From NCBI RefSeq assembly GCF_900128895.1, contig NZ_FSQW01000001.1:682001-746000 (forward strand): a DNA stretch of 64,000 nucleotides, given 5' to 3'. Shown here piece after piece: positions 8,374 to 17,911 of the stretch. Position numbers and translations under genes: made by a program. Source of the DNA: Parasphingorhabdus marina DSM 22363. GTDB lineage: Bacteria; Pseudomonadota; Alphaproteobacteria; Sphingomonadales; Sphingomonadaceae. A model generated the notes under the pieces. The model saw only the letters and a list, made by a program, of their open reading frames with translations, ran no database searches and had not been told where the DNA came from. Position 1 is the stretch's first letter. Every line of letters begins with the position of its first letter.

Positions 8374-9768
8374 ATGAGGTTCGTTGCCCTTGTCGTGATC
8401 ATGCTGTCGATACCAGTGTTCATGACGCTGTATCGCCAAAACGCCAGATACCGGCGCTACATGTATTTTGCACTGGGATTTATGCCGTTTCTTATTGCGG
8501 GCTGGAATCTTGATGCCGCATTTATCAGCTGGGCCGCCTGGCCGGGCCAAACCAAGGGCGTGATCATTTCCCTTCTCGACGCAATGGCGCTCGGGATCAT
8601 TCTTGCGTCGCGGGCACGGGTGTTCACCTACCCCTTTGTCGGCATTATCCTAGCCTATTTGCTGTCCGCGGCCTTGTCCATTTTCTTTGCCGATAACCCG
8701 CAAGCTGCGTTTTTCTATGTCTGGCAACTGGGCACAGTGTTGCTGGTCTTTATGGCAGTGGCCACCGTGTGCCGGAATGAAGCCGCGCCGCGGCTGATCA
8801 TTGCCGGACTGGTGTGCGGGATTGCATTGCAGGCCGGTGTCGCGACCAGCCAGAAATTGTCAGGTGTGGTACAGGCAAGCGGAACGCTCGGGCACCAGAA
8901 CCTGCTGGGCATGGTCACCCATTTTGTCCTCTATCCGTCGCTGGCTTTGCTGCTTGCATCGAACAAGAGCAAACTGCCCTTGCTGGGTGTCGCTTCCGCC
9001 CTGATCGTGGTGGCTTCCGGTGCATCCAGAGCGACAATCGGATTTGCGGGAATCGGGGTTGTATTGCTCATCGGCCTTTCGATGATCCGCAAACCGAGTG
9101 CACGCAAAACCCGTGCGGCAATTGCCGGACTTTTGGTGCTTGCCATCGCGACCCCGGTTGCCCTGGCATCACTGGAACAACGCTTCGCGATCAGTTCGGC
9201 CGAGGGCAGCTCCGAGGAGCGCCAGGCATTTGAACGGGCCGCGGCGATGATCCTGGCCGACAATCCGATGGGCGTTGGCGCCAACCAGTATGTTGTGGTT
9301 GCGAACACCCGTGGATATTCGGAAGAGGCCGGTGTGATCTGGAACTATGCCAGTCGTTCTGCAAAGGTCCATAATGCCTATTTGCTGGTTGCCGCAGAGA
9401 CCGGCTATTTGGGGCTCGTTTGTTTCATGCTTTTCCTTTTTGTCCCGATATTTGCCGCATTGCGTTTTGCCTGGCAAAATCGGGGAGATCCGAGAGGGGA
9501 TCTGGCATTGGGAATCGGTGTCGCCATGTTCATCGTGTCGCTCCACTGTCTCTACGAGTGGGTTCTGGTGACCGCGTCGGTGCAATATATGATCGCCATA
9601 AATCTGGGGATCCTTGGTGGTCTGATATTGCAACGCAAGGCCGAGAAGCGCGCAGCGATCCTGGAACGCAAGAAAATCAGCGAAAGCGGACGTTCGGGAA
9701 AAATTCCGGCGATGTCGCGAAAGGGACGAAGAAGCCGGCGCCTTGGTCCCAAACCGGCGTCTGATTGA
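8374..9768 (+). CDS. O-antigen ligase/polymerase family membrane protein (Wzy/WaaL type)
   Basis: GGAG lies eight bases before the ATG. The 464-residue product has about 11-12 membrane helices, with a long periplasmic loop around residues 270-335 (after ALASLEQRFAIS, through NPMGVGANQYV). This is the layout of the Wzy_C/O-antigen ligase family, which polymerises repeat units or joins glycan to lipid A core in the periplasm. The C-terminal about 45 residues are strongly basic and cytoplasmic. Ligase and polymerase cannot be told apart by motif. The location next to a flippase and glycosyltransferases supports a role in the same glycan pathway. Confidence 0.82.
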   Translation: MRFVALVVIMLSIPVFMTLYRQNARYRRYMYFALGFMPFLIAGWNLDAAFISWAAWPGQTKGVIISLLDAMALGIILASRARVFTYPFVGIILAYLLSAALSIFFADNPQAAFFYVWQLGTVLLVFMAVATVCRNEAAPRLIIAGLVCGIALQAGVATSQKLSGVVQASGTLGHQNLLGMVTHFVLYPSLALLLASNKSKLPLLGVASALIVVASGASRATIGFAGIGVVLLIGLSMIRKPSARKTRAAIAGLLVLAIATPVALASLEQRFAISSAEGSSEERQAFERAAAMILADNPMGVGANQYVVVANTRGYSEEAGVIWNYASRSAKVHNAYLLVAAETGYLGLVCFMLFLFVPIFAALRFAWQNRGDPRGDLALGIGVAMFIVSLHCLYEWVLVTASVQYMIAINLGILGGLILQRKAEKRAAILERKKISESGRSGKIPAMSRKGRRSRRLGPKPASD

Positions 9769-9798
9769 CCAGCAATATGTCTTGAGCCGGATGACTGG

Positions 9799-9884
9799 TG
9801 CGGTCGAGAAGACTCGAACTTCCACGGGAGATTAATCCCACAGCGACCTCAACGCTGCGCGTCTACCAATTCCGCCACGACCGC
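9799..9884 (-). tRNA. tRNA-Leu (anticodon GAG)
   Basis: The minus strand folds as a class II tRNA. The acceptor is GCGGTCG paired with CGACCGC plus discriminator A, and an encoded CCA occupies 9796-9798. The anticodon stem CAGCG/CGCTG encloses TTGAGGT, giving GAG. A long variable arm and the T-arm GTTCGAGTC are present. Confidence 0.95.
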
Positions 9885-10105
9885 ACATGTCATCTGGAGA
9901 AGGGGCGTATCGCCCCGAGGTAGGCGGGTGCCATTAGCAAAGGGTCCGGAGTCCCGCAACAGATATTCTTGGTGCATTTCGGCCGACTGATCATGACAGT
10001 CTGGCCGGATATCTGTCCCTTTGCAGTACAGTTTTCCGCATCGCGTCCGTTTTCAGAGGTTCAGGCCCACATATCGGCCCGTTAACCTTTTATTTACCTT
10101 GCCGG

Positions 10106-10411
10106 ATGGTCCCCATGCCCGCTCTTTTGTTGTCGATGGACTTGATATTTGCCCCCCTGGTTCTGCTGGCCGGCTCGGCGACGGCAGAATTGCCGGTCAG
10201 CCGGTCGAACGGGCCGCGAGCCGGGGCCAGGGCATCCGTATCGGCCCGGATCATTCGCGGAGAGTCCGTGCGCTTTGAAGCGCCGGATCCCCGTGCCCGT
10301 TCTCTGCCTATCGGCAGCGATAGCAACAGCCTGGTGCTGCCAAAAGCCCGTGATCGCAAGTCGGCAAATATTGGCGGCGAAACGCAGCAGATCCTGATCG
10401 AATTCTATTGA
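10106..10411 (+). CDS. Small secreted protein of unknown function
   Basis: The 101-residue frame starts with a clear signal peptide (MPALLLSMDLIFAPLVLLAGSATAE from the second ATG at 10115, which has GGATGG five bases upstream and may be the real start). The mature part is about 75 basic, polar residues with an AR-I-RGE-VRFE segment and an ILIEFY end. I recall similar short exported proteins in sphingomonads, none with a known function. It is a single gene between tRNA-Leu and a convergent zinc-ribbon gene. The signal peptide is the main support for it being real. Confidence 0.6.
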   Translation: MVPMPALLLSMDLIFAPLVLLAGSATAELPVSRSNGPRAGARASVSARIIRGESVRFEAPDPRARSLPIGSDSNSLVLPKARDRKSANIGGETQQILIEFY

Positions 10412-10447
10412 ACGATTCCAGGCGGTTATTTTGGGTTTGGTTCGACT

Positions 10448-11200
10448 TTATTCAGTAGGCGTGGATATGTCGGCCCAGCCGATTTCAAGATCGGTAGCCG
10501 CCCGCGGGACATCCAGCTTGGCTTCATTGAAATTGACCTTGCCGCCAGGCGCCAGTGTCTTCACCGGAGGCTTCATTTGCCAGCTATAGACGATCCGTCC
10601 GCTGGCATCGCGGAGCATCACGAGCATCGGCGGAACCGGCTGTTCGGTATCGGAAGGATTGATCACTGTGCCGCTGGCGGCGAAATATTCCGTCCCGTCC
10701 GGCAACGTCCGGCGATCCTGATTGGCTGAGAGTTCGATGAGCAACGGGGTCTGGTCGACCGAGGCGAAACGATAGCTTTCAAACCAGTTGGGCGCACCGA
10801 ATATGTACAGCGCGCCGCCGATGACCGAAACGGCAAGCGCAAAAGCGATCGCTGCCGCTGTCCACAATTTGGCCGGATTGCGCCGCGGCTTGAACGGCGG
10901 TTCGTGGGCGAAGCTGCTTTCGTCCGTGGCGTAGGAAGGAATATCGGGAACCGGTCCTGCCTGTGCGGCATGGGCTGCCAGCGATGTTTCTTCCGGAACA
11001 ACGGCCTTGGGCGGAGCCGGTTTTGGCGCCGTTTCAGGGATAGGCGGGGTCGGCGCGGGGGCCGGGGGAGGTTCGGTGATTCCACCTTCCTGAAACCAGC
11101 TGTGACGGCATGACGCACAGCGCACGGATCGGCCGGTCGGGCCGATAGCACTGTCCGGAACAAGATATCGCGTCTTACATGCCGGGCAATTCAATATCAT
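10448..11200 (-). CDS. MJ0042-type zinc-ribbon membrane protein
   Basis: The first 37 residues hold CPACKTRY and, 18 residues later, CASCRHSW, the two CxxC pairs of the MJ0042 zinc ribbon. A proline-rich linker (about residues 40-75) follows, then a single membrane helix (AAAIAFALAVSVIGGALYIFG) and a periplasmic C-terminal domain of about 110 residues with alternating strands. Proteins of this layout are common in alphaproteobacteria divergently placed from ftsEX. The function is unknown, although the family is sometimes annotated as a thioredoxin- or DUF3426-like regulator. Confidence 0.8.
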   Translation of the reverse strand: MILNCPACKTRYLVPDSAIGPTGRSVRCASCRHSWFQEGGITEPPPAPAPTPPIPETAPKPAPPKAVVPEETSLAAHAAQAGPVPDIPSYATDESSFAHEPPFKPRRNPAKLWTAAAIAFALAVSVIGGALYIFGAPNWFESYRFASVDQTPLLIELSANQDRRTLPDGTEYFAASGTVINPSDTEQPVPPMLVMLRDASGRIVYSWQMKPPVKTLAPGGKVNFNEAKLDVPRAATDLEIGWADISTPTE

Positions 11201-11399
11201 GACGTCACTCTAAACACGCCGTAACACGAAACTGCAAGCCCGCGGTGCATGGTTTTGAGACAAGGACCGGAAATTCTGCGTTTCGAACGCGTCAAAAGGC
11301 AAAGCCGGTGATCTGCCAGTTGATTTCCCGCCTGCGAAAGGACTATTGGACAGGGCGGCCCGCAAGCAAGGTGCCGACACAGGTGGATCGATTGTCCGA

Positions 11400-12113
11400 A
11401 TGAATGAAATTGTTCAGTTTGAAAATGTCGGATTGCGCTATGGGGCCGGTGCCGAAACGCTGTCGGATCTCAGTTTTACGCTATATCCGGGCAGTTTCTA
11501 CTTCCTGACCGGCGCCTCCGGAGCGGGCAAGACGTCGCTGCTCAAGCTGCTCTATCTGTCGCAGCGTCCCAGCCGGGGTGTCATTCGGCTTTTTGGAGAG
11601 GATGCGGTGACCATGCCGCGTGCCCGATTGCCCGGATTTCGCCGCCGGATTGGCGTGGTGTTCCAGGATTTTCGCCTGGTTCCGCATTTGTCGGCCTTTG
11701 ACAATATTGCACTGCCTTTGCGGGTGGCCGGCGTACGGGAGAAGGATCTCGAAACGCCGGTCGCGGAAATGCTCGACTGGGTCGGGCTTGGTGACCGGGC
11801 ATCAGCTCGCCCTGCGACCTTGTCTGGTGGAGAACAGCAACGGGTGGCTATTGCGCGTGCTGTTATCGGACGTCCGGAGATTCTGGTGGCGGACGAGCCA
11901 ACCGGAAATGTGGACCCCGACATGGCCGTCCGCCTGCTGCAACTGTTCGAAGCCCTGAACACTTTGGGTACCACTATTGTGGTGGCGACCCATGACATCC
12001 ATCTGCTCAGCAAGGTTCCCGGCGCCCAGATGATGAAGCTGGAAAAGGGTAGCCTGTCGGATCCGACAGGCTCGCTGCGCCATCCGCCGATACCGCAAGA
12101 TACAACGGTTTGA
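11400..12113 (+). CDS. ftsE: Cell division ATP-binding protein FtsE
   Basis: The start MNEIVQFENVGLRYG is chosen because FtsE begins directly at this strand; an in-frame TTG at 11346 would add 18 residues. Walker A is TGASGAGKTS, the signature LSGGEQQR, Walker B ILVADEPTGNVDP and the switch histidine ATHD. FtsE is the ATPase of the FtsEX ABC-like complex at the divisome, which controls peptidoglycan hydrolases rather than transport. A 12-base gap to ftsX indicates one operon. Length (237) is slightly above the usual 220 because of a C-terminal tail. Confidence 0.95.
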   Translation: MNEIVQFENVGLRYGAGAETLSDLSFTLYPGSFYFLTGASGAGKTSLLKLLYLSQRPSRGVIRLFGEDAVTMPRARLPGFRRRIGVVFQDFRLVPHLSAFDNIALPLRVAGVREKDLETPVAEMLDWVGLGDRASARPATLSGGEQQRVAIARAVIGRPEILVADEPTGNVDPDMAVRLLQLFEALNTLGTTIVVATHDIHLLSKVPGAQMMKLEKGSLSDPTGSLRHPPIPQDTTV

Positions 12114-12125
12114 TTCGGCGAACGG

Positions 12126-13022
12126 ATGCTCCAGTTTTTCTTCATACCCGGCCATGACCGCAGACTGATCCCGGAAGGCCGATTGTCTGGACCCATGCCC
12201 TGGGTTATTGCGATCATGATTTTCCTGATGGTGCTGGCGACGGCGGCGGGCCTCGCCTTTTCCGAGGCCGCGCGAAGTGTTTCTGATGACCTGTCCAGCC
12301 GTGTGACCGTGCAGATTGTTGAAGCGAATGCGGATGTCAGGAACCGGCAAAGCGAGGATGTGGCGGCCAGTCTGCGCGGACTGGACATTGTGGCGCAGGT
12401 CCGGGTGCTGCCGGAAGGAGAAATTCGAGAACTGATCGAACCCTGGCTGGGCACGCAGGATATCGGCGAAGACATCCCCCTGCCGGCACTGATTGACGTC
12501 ACTCTGGCCCGGAAGGCAGGTCCGGCAGAGCTGGAAGAGCTGCAATCTGCCGCCGCTCAGCTGTCCTCTGCCGCGCGGGTCGAACCCAGCAGCGGTCTTA
12601 TCGAGCCGGTTATCGATCTGGTGCGGTCACTCCAGTGGATTGCTTTGGGACTCGTGTTTCTGCTTGCTGCCGCCACCGCTGCCGCTGTCATCATTTCGGC
12701 CCGGGCTGCTCTCAATACCCATGACGAGACAATCGGGATCATCCATTTGCTGGGCGGAACGGATCGTCAGATCAGCAAGCTGTTTCAGCGCCGCATAGCA
12801 CTGGACGCCTTGCTTGGGGGCATAATCGGGCTGGTGGGCGGCGCCGCGATCATCTGGTTGCTCGGCATGCAGCTCTCCGCTCTGGGGTCCGGCCTGGTCC
12901 AGTCACTGGGGCTTTCGTGGCAGAGCATGTTGATTATCGCTGCCATTCCGATAATGGGAATGCTCCTCGCGATGATGACCGCCCGCATGACCATCATGGG
13001 CGCGTTGAAAAAGATCTTGTAG
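12126..13022 (+). CDS. ftsX: Cell division protein FtsX
   Basis: The 298-residue protein has one N-terminal membrane helix (MPWVIAIMIFLMVLATAAGLAF), a periplasmic domain of about 110 residues, and three C-terminal helices (residues about 170-190, 225-245 and 265-285). This is the FtsX topology. It relays the FtsE ATPase cycle to periplasmic amidase activators at the septum. It follows ftsE closely and precedes a YdcF-like gene with a nine-base gap, so all may be co-transcribed. Confidence 0.92.
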   Translation: MLQFFFIPGHDRRLIPEGRLSGPMPWVIAIMIFLMVLATAAGLAFSEAARSVSDDLSSRVTVQIVEANADVRNRQSEDVAASLRGLDIVAQVRVLPEGEIRELIEPWLGTQDIGEDIPLPALIDVTLARKAGPAELEELQSAAAQLSSAARVEPSSGLIEPVIDLVRSLQWIALGLVFLLAAATAAAVIISARAALNTHDETIGIIHLLGGTDRQISKLFQRRIALDALLGGIIGLVGGAAIIWLLGMQLSALGSGLVQSLGLSWQSMLIIAAIPIMGMLLAMMTARMTIMGALKKIL

Positions 13023-13030
13023 TTTCGCTT

Positions 13031-13564
13031 ATGCTATTGCGCCTTTTCAGTTTTCTGTTCCTCATCTGGATGATCGGTTTTGCCTGGTTTACCATCGATC
13101 TGCCGCGTCCGGCGGGATCGGATGTCGAAACGGATTCCGCCGTCGTCCTGACCGGTGGACCGGGCCGGATCGAGCATGCGCTGCGCCTGGTCGAAGGCGA
13201 AAAGGCGGAACGGTTACTGGTGTCCGGTGTCGACCGGAATGTGAAACCCAACGAACTGGCGGCCCAGTATGAGCGGCCGGAAAGCCTGTTTGAGTGTTGC
13301 ATTGATCTGGGCTTTCAGGCGGTCGACACCCGGTCCAATGCGCTGGAGACCGCGCGATGGGCGGCGCGGCGCGAGGATCGCTCGATTCGCCTTGTGACTT
13401 CGGACTGGCACATGCGGCGCGCCCGGCTGGAACTGGAGCGCGCCTTGCCGCCGGAGATTTCCATCACCGAAGATGCCGTATCCACCGCGCCGTCGCTGGG
13501 CACGCTCTTCAAGGAATATAACAAGTTTCTCACGCGATATCTCGCGGCGCTGGTGGGCATATGA
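13031..13564 (+). CDS. YdcF/ElyC family (DUF218) protein
   Basis: The start is the ATG nine bases after ftsX. The 177-residue protein has one N-terminal membrane helix (LFSFLFLIWMIGFAWFTI) and a DUF218 domain: AVVLTGGPGRIEHAL, RLLVSGV, TRSNALETA and RLVTSDWHMRRARL, the strands and helices typical of YdcF, SanA and ElyC. These act in envelope integrity, possibly on undecaprenyl carriers, though the chemistry is unsettled. It overlaps the next gene (acyltransferase) by four bases, giving ftsE-ftsX-ydcF-like-plsC-like order. Confidence 0.85.
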   Translation: MLLRLFSFLFLIWMIGFAWFTIDLPRPAGSDVETDSAVVLTGGPGRIEHALRLVEGEKAERLLVSGVDRNVKPNELAAQYERPESLFECCIDLGFQAVDTRSNALETARWAARREDRSIRLVTSDWHMRRARLELERALPPEISITEDAVSTAPSLGTLFKEYNKFLTRYLAALVGI

Positions 13565-14256
13565 AACTGATTTCTGGCATCCGTTCGCTTCTGTTCATTC
13601 CCGTTTTCTACGGCGGCTCGACGCCGATCATCATCGTGGCCTTTTTGGTCGCTCTGTTCTCCGTTCGCGGCACCCATGCCATGGCGCGCTGGTGGAGCCG
13701 CTATCATTATCTGTGCGCGCGGGTCATTCTGGGCATACGTGTGGAAATCAAGGGGGAGCTGCGCAACGAGCCTCTCCTTTATGTGTTCAAACATGAAAGC
13801 ATGTTTGAAACCATCGATCTTCTCAGAATTTTCGAAAAGCCGGTAGTGATTGCGAAAAAGGAACTGCTGGTCATCCCCTTATGGGGATGGATTGCCCGCA
13901 AGCATGGATTGCTCGGGATTGACCGCAATGGTGGCGGCGCCGCGATGCGGCAGATTATCAAGCAGGCGCGGCGGGCGATTGATGAAGGGCGGCCGATTGT
14001 CATATTTGCCGAAGGCAGCCGGGCGCATCACGGCCAGCGACCGGAGCTCCAGACCGGCTTTGCCGGCATCTACAAGTTGCTTGGACTGCCGCTCGTTCCC
14101 GTGGCCCTGAACAGCGGAATCATCTCCCCGCGCGATACGTTCGTGCAGCGCAGTGGCGTGATCACTTACGAGGTGCAGGACGAGATTGAACCGGGCCTCG
14201 GACGCGACGAGATCCGCGACCGGGTACATGCCGCGATCAATGCGCTGAACGACTGA
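13561..14256 (+). CDS. 1-acyl-sn-glycerol-3-phosphate acyltransferase family protein (PlsC-like)
   Basis: The 231-residue protein has an N-terminal hydrophobic segment and the acyltransferase blocks. Block I reads VFKHESMFETIDLL, block II VIAKKELLVIPLWGW, block III FAEGSRAHHGQ and block IV GLPLVPVALNSG. It should transfer acyl groups to lysophosphatidate or a similar acceptor at the inner membrane. Block I is HX4E rather than the classic HX4D, and block III reads AEGSR instead of PEGTR; I have seen this variant in related alphaproteobacteria. It is translationally coupled to the YdcF-like gene. Confidence 0.85.
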   Translation: MKLISGIRSLLFIPVFYGGSTPIIIVAFLVALFSVRGTHAMARWWSRYHYLCARVILGIRVEIKGELRNEPLLYVFKHESMFETIDLLRIFEKPVVIAKKELLVIPLWGWIARKHGLLGIDRNGGGAAMRQIIKQARRAIDEGRPIVIFAEGSRAHHGQRPELQTGFAGIYKLLGLPLVPVALNSGIISPRDTFVQRSGVITYEVQDEIEPGLGRDEIRDRVHAAINALND

Positions 14257-14276
14257 CCGGGTCCGGACGGACGGCT

Positions 14277-15185
14277 TTATTCGTGATGCCGGCCGAAATC
14301 CGGCGCGGCGTCGTCCTGACCTTCTTCGATGATCCGGCGGCGGATGGCCCGGGTCTTTGTGAAAAGGTCGAACAGTTCATCGCCCTTGTCCCAGCGAATG
14401 GCTCGCTGCAGGGCGGTCAGATCTTCGGAAAAGCGCTGCAGCATTTCGAGCACGGCGTCCTTGTTGGACATGAAGACATCGCGCCACATGGTGGGGTCGG
14501 AAGCGGCAATCCGGGTGAAGTCGCGGAAACCGCCGGCCGAATATTTGATCACTTCGCTGCGCGTCACATCTTCGAGATCTGATGCGGTTCCCACGATCGT
14601 ATAGGCAATCAGATGCGGCAGATGGCTGGTCACGGCGAGTACGAGGTCATGATGCTTTGCGTCCATGATCTCGATATTGGCACCCAGCTTCTCCCAGAAG
14701 GCACGAACCTTTTCGATATCGGCTTTCACCGCAGTTTCCGGTGGAGTGAGGATGCACCAGCGATCCTGGAACAGGGTGGCGAAGCCGGCATCCGGGCCGC
14801 TATGCTCGGTCCCGGCCACCGGATGGGCGGGAATGATCCGCGCTTCGGGCAGCACTTCGGTGAGTGCGGCGATCACGCTCGCCTTGGAGGAGCCGACATC
14901 ACTGATTACAGCGTCGGCGGGCAGATCGGCACCTATGTCCGCCGCGGTGGAAGCCATGGCGCCCACCGGAACACAGAGCATCACCAGATCGGCATCAATG
15001 ACGGCCGCGCCGGCGCTGTCGCTGATATCATCACAAAAACCGAGCTCGGTGGCACGGGCGCGGACGGCGGGATCCTGATCAAAGCCGGTGATCCGGGCAC
15101 CTGGCATCTGCGCGCGCGTGGCATGGGCAATAGACGATCCGATCAGTCCCAGTCCGATGATCGCAATATTGGCAAAAGGGAGCAT
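14277..15185 (-). CDS. tyrA: Prephenate/arogenate dehydrogenase family protein (TyrA)
   Basis: The N-terminus IAIIGLGLIGSSIAHATR is the GxGxxG NAD(P) site, and AHPVAGTEHSGPDAG is the TyrA signature. The next half is helical, with TSHLPHLIAYTIVGTA. The 302-residue enzyme oxidatively decarboxylates prephenate or arogenate in tyrosine synthesis. It begins one base after the hisC stop region (shared base at 15185), so the two are coupled. This hisC-tyrA pairing is common in alphaproteobacteria, where HisC often doubles as an aromatic aminotransferase. Confidence 0.93.
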   Translation of the reverse strand: MLPFANIAIIGLGLIGSSIAHATRAQMPGARITGFDQDPAVRARATELGFCDDISDSAGAAVIDADLVMLCVPVGAMASTAADIGADLPADAVISDVGSSKASVIAALTEVLPEARIIPAHPVAGTEHSGPDAGFATLFQDRWCILTPPETAVKADIEKVRAFWEKLGANIEIMDAKHHDLVLAVTSHLPHLIAYTIVGTASDLEDVTRSEVIKYSAGGFRDFTRIAASDPTMWRDVFMSNKDAVLEMLQRFSEDLTALQRAIRWDKGDELFDLFTKTRAIRRRIIEEGQDDAAPDFGRHHE

Positions 15186-16282
15186 CAGGCGGCTTCCAGA
15201 ATTGCACGCAGGGCCGCTGCCACGCCGCGCGTTTCCTCTTCGGTCCCGATGGTGATCCGCAGGCCATTGACCAGTCCCTGTCCGGGCAGCCAGCGCACCG
15301 CATAGCCTTTTTCCATCAGCGCATTATTGGCCTGTTCTGCGGTGACTTTGCCTTCGAGCAGAACAAGCAGGAAATTGGTATGGCTCGGGATGACCCGCAG
15401 GCCGTGATTGCCCATCCCCGTCAATTCATCGGACAGCCACTGGCGCCAGCGGCGGTTATGTTCCCGGCTGGATGCGACAAAATCTTCCGACGCCAAGGCT
15501 GCCAGCGCGGCTTCCTGGCCGGCGGTAGTGACATTGAACGGCAGACGGATCCGGTTCATGGCGCCGATAATCTCCTCCGGCCCATATCCCCAGCCAATCC
15601 GTTCGGCAGCCAGTCCGTGGATTTTGGAGAAGGTCCGGGTGACCAGCACATTGGGTAGCGTCGCCGCCATTTCCAGCGCCTGATCATCCTCGTCTGCTTC
15701 GAGATATTCCGCATAGGCACCGTCCAGCACGAGCAGGACATGGGCAGGCAGGGCTGCCTGCAACCGGCGGATCTCTTCGGCGCTCGACAGGGTGCCGGTG
15801 GGGTTGTTGGGATTGGCGATGAAAACCACCCGGGTGCGATCGGTCACCTTGGCAAGGATCGCATCGACATCGGTGCCATAATTGACATCGTCCGCGATGA
15901 CCGGTGTCCCGCCATAGCGACGCGCGGCAATATCATAGACGGCAAAGCCATATCGGACATAGATAATCTCGTCGCCCGGTCCACTGAAAGCATTGGCGGC
16001 CAGGTGCAGGATATCATCCGAGCCGGTGCCGCAGATGATCCGGGCCGGATCGAGATCATGCTTTGCCGCAATTGCTTCCCGCAACTTTGTGGACCCGGGA
16101 TCGGGATAGCGCGGGACCTCGCCCGAGGCATCGGACAGTGCCTGTTTCGCCGCCGGGCTGCACCCGAGGGGATTTTCATTGGCCGACAGCTTGACCAGTT
16201 TCTGCCCGCTGTCGCTGCTCGACTTGCCCGGCACATAGGGCGCAATGCCCATGATCCAGTCTTTCGGTTGTGGTTTGCTCAT
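15185..16282 (-). CDS. hisC: Histidinol-phosphate aminotransferase
   Basis: The ATG reading MSKPQPKDW is chosen, with GGGA nine bases upstream; an ATG 15 bases earlier is also possible. The 365-residue fold-type I aminotransferase shows [35 protein letters not shown] and the PLP lysine in [18 protein letters not shown]. It converts imidazole acetol phosphate and glutamate to histidinol phosphate in the cytosol, and with tyrA next door may also act on phenylpyruvates. It lies just downstream of an NTF2-like gene. Confidence 0.93.
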   Translation of the reverse strand: MSKPQPKDWIMGIAPYVPGKSSSDSGQKLVKLSANENPLGCSPAAKQALSDASGEVPRYPDPGSTKLREAIAAKHDLDPARIICGTGSDDILHLAANAFSGPGDEIIYVRYGFAVYDIAARRYGGTPVIADDVNYGTDVDAILAKVTDRTRVVFIANPNNPTGTLSSAEEIRRLQAALPAHVLLVLDGAYAEYLEADEDDQALEMAATLPNVLVTRTFSKIHGLAAERIGWGYGPEEIIGAMNRIRLPFNVTTAGQEAALAALASEDFVASSREHNRRWRQWLSDELTGMGNHGLRVIPSHTNFLLVLLEGKVTAEQANNALMEKGYAVRWLPGQGLVNGLRITIGTEEETRGVAAALRAILEAA

Positions 16283-16296
16283 AACATCAATTCCCA

Positions 16297-16677
16297 TCAG
16301 AACATGCCATTGTCATTCTTCGACCGTTTCGGGATCACCTGCAATACGTCCCAATGTTCCACTATCTTGTCGTTGTCATCAAACCGGAAGATATCCATCC
16401 CCGCATAATCTTCATCGCCAGGCCATTTCTGATGACAGTGCAGCACTACCAGTTTGCCCTCCTCGACAGAGCGGACAAATTCCACCGACTTGCCGGGATA
16501 GTCGCGAGTCATCCGGTCAAAATAGTCGATAAAAGCCTGCTTGCCGTCACCCACCTCCGGATTGTGCTGGACATAATCCGCACCGACATAGCGCTCAACC
16601 GCCTCCGCTGCCTTGCACTGATTGAACATCAGATCATAAAAGGCCTTTGCTTTGTCGGTTTTGCTTTGTCCGGTCAT
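16297..16677 (-). CDS. SnoaL/NTF2-like domain protein
   Basis: The start is the [20 protein letters not shown], with GCGGGA seven bases upstream; a GTG 42 bases earlier is in frame. The 126-residue product is a single cone-shaped NTF2-like domain: [48 protein letters not shown] and IVEHWDVLQ. These residues fit the predicted SnoaL-like polyketide-cyclase/aldol-type family. The substrate is unknown. Its stop touches the hisC start region, so read-through into hisC-tyrA is likely, and it may simply be an added gene at the head of that operon. Confidence 0.8.
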   Translation of the reverse strand: MTGQSKTDKAKAFYDLMFNQCKAAEAVERYVGADYVQHNPEVGDGKQAFIDYFDRMTRDYPGKSVEFVRSVEEGKLVVLHCHQKWPGDEDYAGMDIFRFDDNDKIVEHWDVLQVIPKRSKNDNGMF

Positions 16678-16716
16678 GGAATGGTCCCGCTCGCGAAATA
16701 TTGGCTCTCGACTAGT

Positions 16717-16754
16717 CACAAGCGGTCTTGTGTCAACTGCAATATCAATTGACG
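16717..16754. promoter_or_regulatory. Divergent promoter region with inverted repeats (NTF2-like gene / metX)
   Basis: CACAAG-CGGT-CTTGTG is a perfect 6-bp inverted repeat (16717-16732), overlapping a minus-strand TTGACA-like -35 (16731-16736). A second weak repeat, GTCAA/TTGAC, spans about 16732-16753. They lie in the 109-base gap between the divergent genes and could be operator sites. No -10 box is convincing and no regulator is identified. Confidence 0.35.
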
Positions 16755-16786
16755 CCCCGGTTTTAGCGCCTTAGCCCCTGCAATCC

Positions 16787-17911
16787 ATGAATGACGATCT
16801 GCGCTTTGGACTGGACAGGGCTGTCCAGCTGCCCGGTCCGCTGGCTCTGGACAGCGGGGCCACGCTGGCGCCTGTCGATATTGCCTATGAGACCTATGGC
16901 ACGCTCGATGCCGATGCCGGCAATGCGATCCTCATCTGTCACGCACTGACTGGCGATCAATATGTTGCTTCCACCCATCCCGTTACCGGCAAGGATGGCT
17001 GGTGGGTTCGCATGGTGGGGCCCGGCAAGCCGATTGATACCGATCGCTATTTTGTCATCTGTGCCAATGTGATTGGCAGCTGCCTCGGGAGCAGCGGGCC
17101 GGCCACCGTCAATCCGGCAACGAACGAGGCCTGGGCGATGGAGTTTCCGGTGCTCACCATAGCCGACATGGTGCGGGCCCAGGCGATGCTGCTGGATCAT
17201 CTTGGCATCGAACGCCTCCACAGCGTGGTCGGCGGTTCGATGGGCGGGATGCAGGGTATCAGCTGGACAGCGCTCTATCCGGAGCGTGTGAAATCGGCGG
17301 TAATCATTGCCTCGACCGCCAAGCACAGCGCCCAGAATATCGCTTTTCACGAAGTCGGGCGCCAGGCGATTATGGCCGACCCGCGCTGGCGGGGCGGGGC
17401 CTATTATGCCGATGAAGATCCGCCGGTCAGCGGCCTGGCTGTGGCCCGGATGGCAGCGCATATCACCTATTTGTCCGAAGAAGGTCTGACCGAGAAATTC
17501 GGGCGGCGGCTGCAGGACCGGGATGCAAAGACTTTCGGGTTCGACGCCGATTTTCAGGTCGAGAGCTATCTCCGCCATCAGGGCAGCACTTTTACCGACC
17601 GCTTTGATGCCAACAGCTATCTCTACATCACCCGGGCGATGGACTATTTTGATCTCGCCGAAGACCATGGCGGATCGCTGGCCACCGCCTTCACCGGATC
17701 AAAGGCGCGCTTTTGTCTGATAAGTTTTGACAGCGACTGGCTATATCCGACTGCGGAATCACGGGCGATCGTCCATGCCCTGAACGCGGCAGGAGCCGAA
17801 GCCAGTTTTGTTGAACTGTCCGCCCCCTTTGGCCATGACAGCTTCCTGCTCGAAAATGCCGAGATGGACCGGATTGTCGGCGGGTTTCTCAAGTCGGGGG
17901 ATGGGAAATGA
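16787..17911 (+). CDS. metX: Homoserine O-acetyltransferase (MetX)
   Basis: The 374-residue alpha/beta-hydrolase-fold enzyme shows [20 protein letters not shown], the nucleophile elbow [10 protein letters not shown] (Ser), SFDSDWLYP (Asp) and FGHDSFLLE (His). It acetylates or succinylates homoserine for methionine synthesis. The ATG has no good Shine-Dalgarno sequence, and no SAM riboswitch is visible in the short leader. It overlaps metW by four bases, and this pair is characteristic of proteobacterial methionine synthesis. Confidence 0.95.
   Translation: MNDDLRFGLDRAVQLPGPLALDSGATLAPVDIAYETYGTLDADAGNAILICHALTGDQYVASTHPVTGKDGWWVRMVGPGKPIDTDRYFVICANVIGSCLGSSGPATVNPATNEAWAMEFPVLTIADMVRAQAMLLDHLGIERLHSVVGGSMGGMQGISWTALYPERVKSAVIIASTAKHSAQNIAFHEVGRQAIMADPRWRGGAYYADEDPPVSGLAVARMAAHITYLSEEGLTEKFGRRLQDRDAKTFGFDADFQVESYLRHQGSTFTDRFDANSYLYITRAMDYFDLAEDHGGSLATAFTGSKARFCLISFDSDWLYPTAESRAIVHALNAAGAEASFVELSAPFGHDSFLLENAEMDRIVGGFLKSGDGK

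Noticed and set aside
8171-8377. 68-codon plus-strand frame ending in ATGA overlap with the O-antigen ligase gene
   Set aside because: No ribosome binding site, no recognisable domain, and low-complexity proline start; the overlap alone is not enough.
16720-16786. SAM riboswitch before metX
   Set aside because: The leader is only about 60 bases and lacks the conserved stems of SAM-I or SAM-II.
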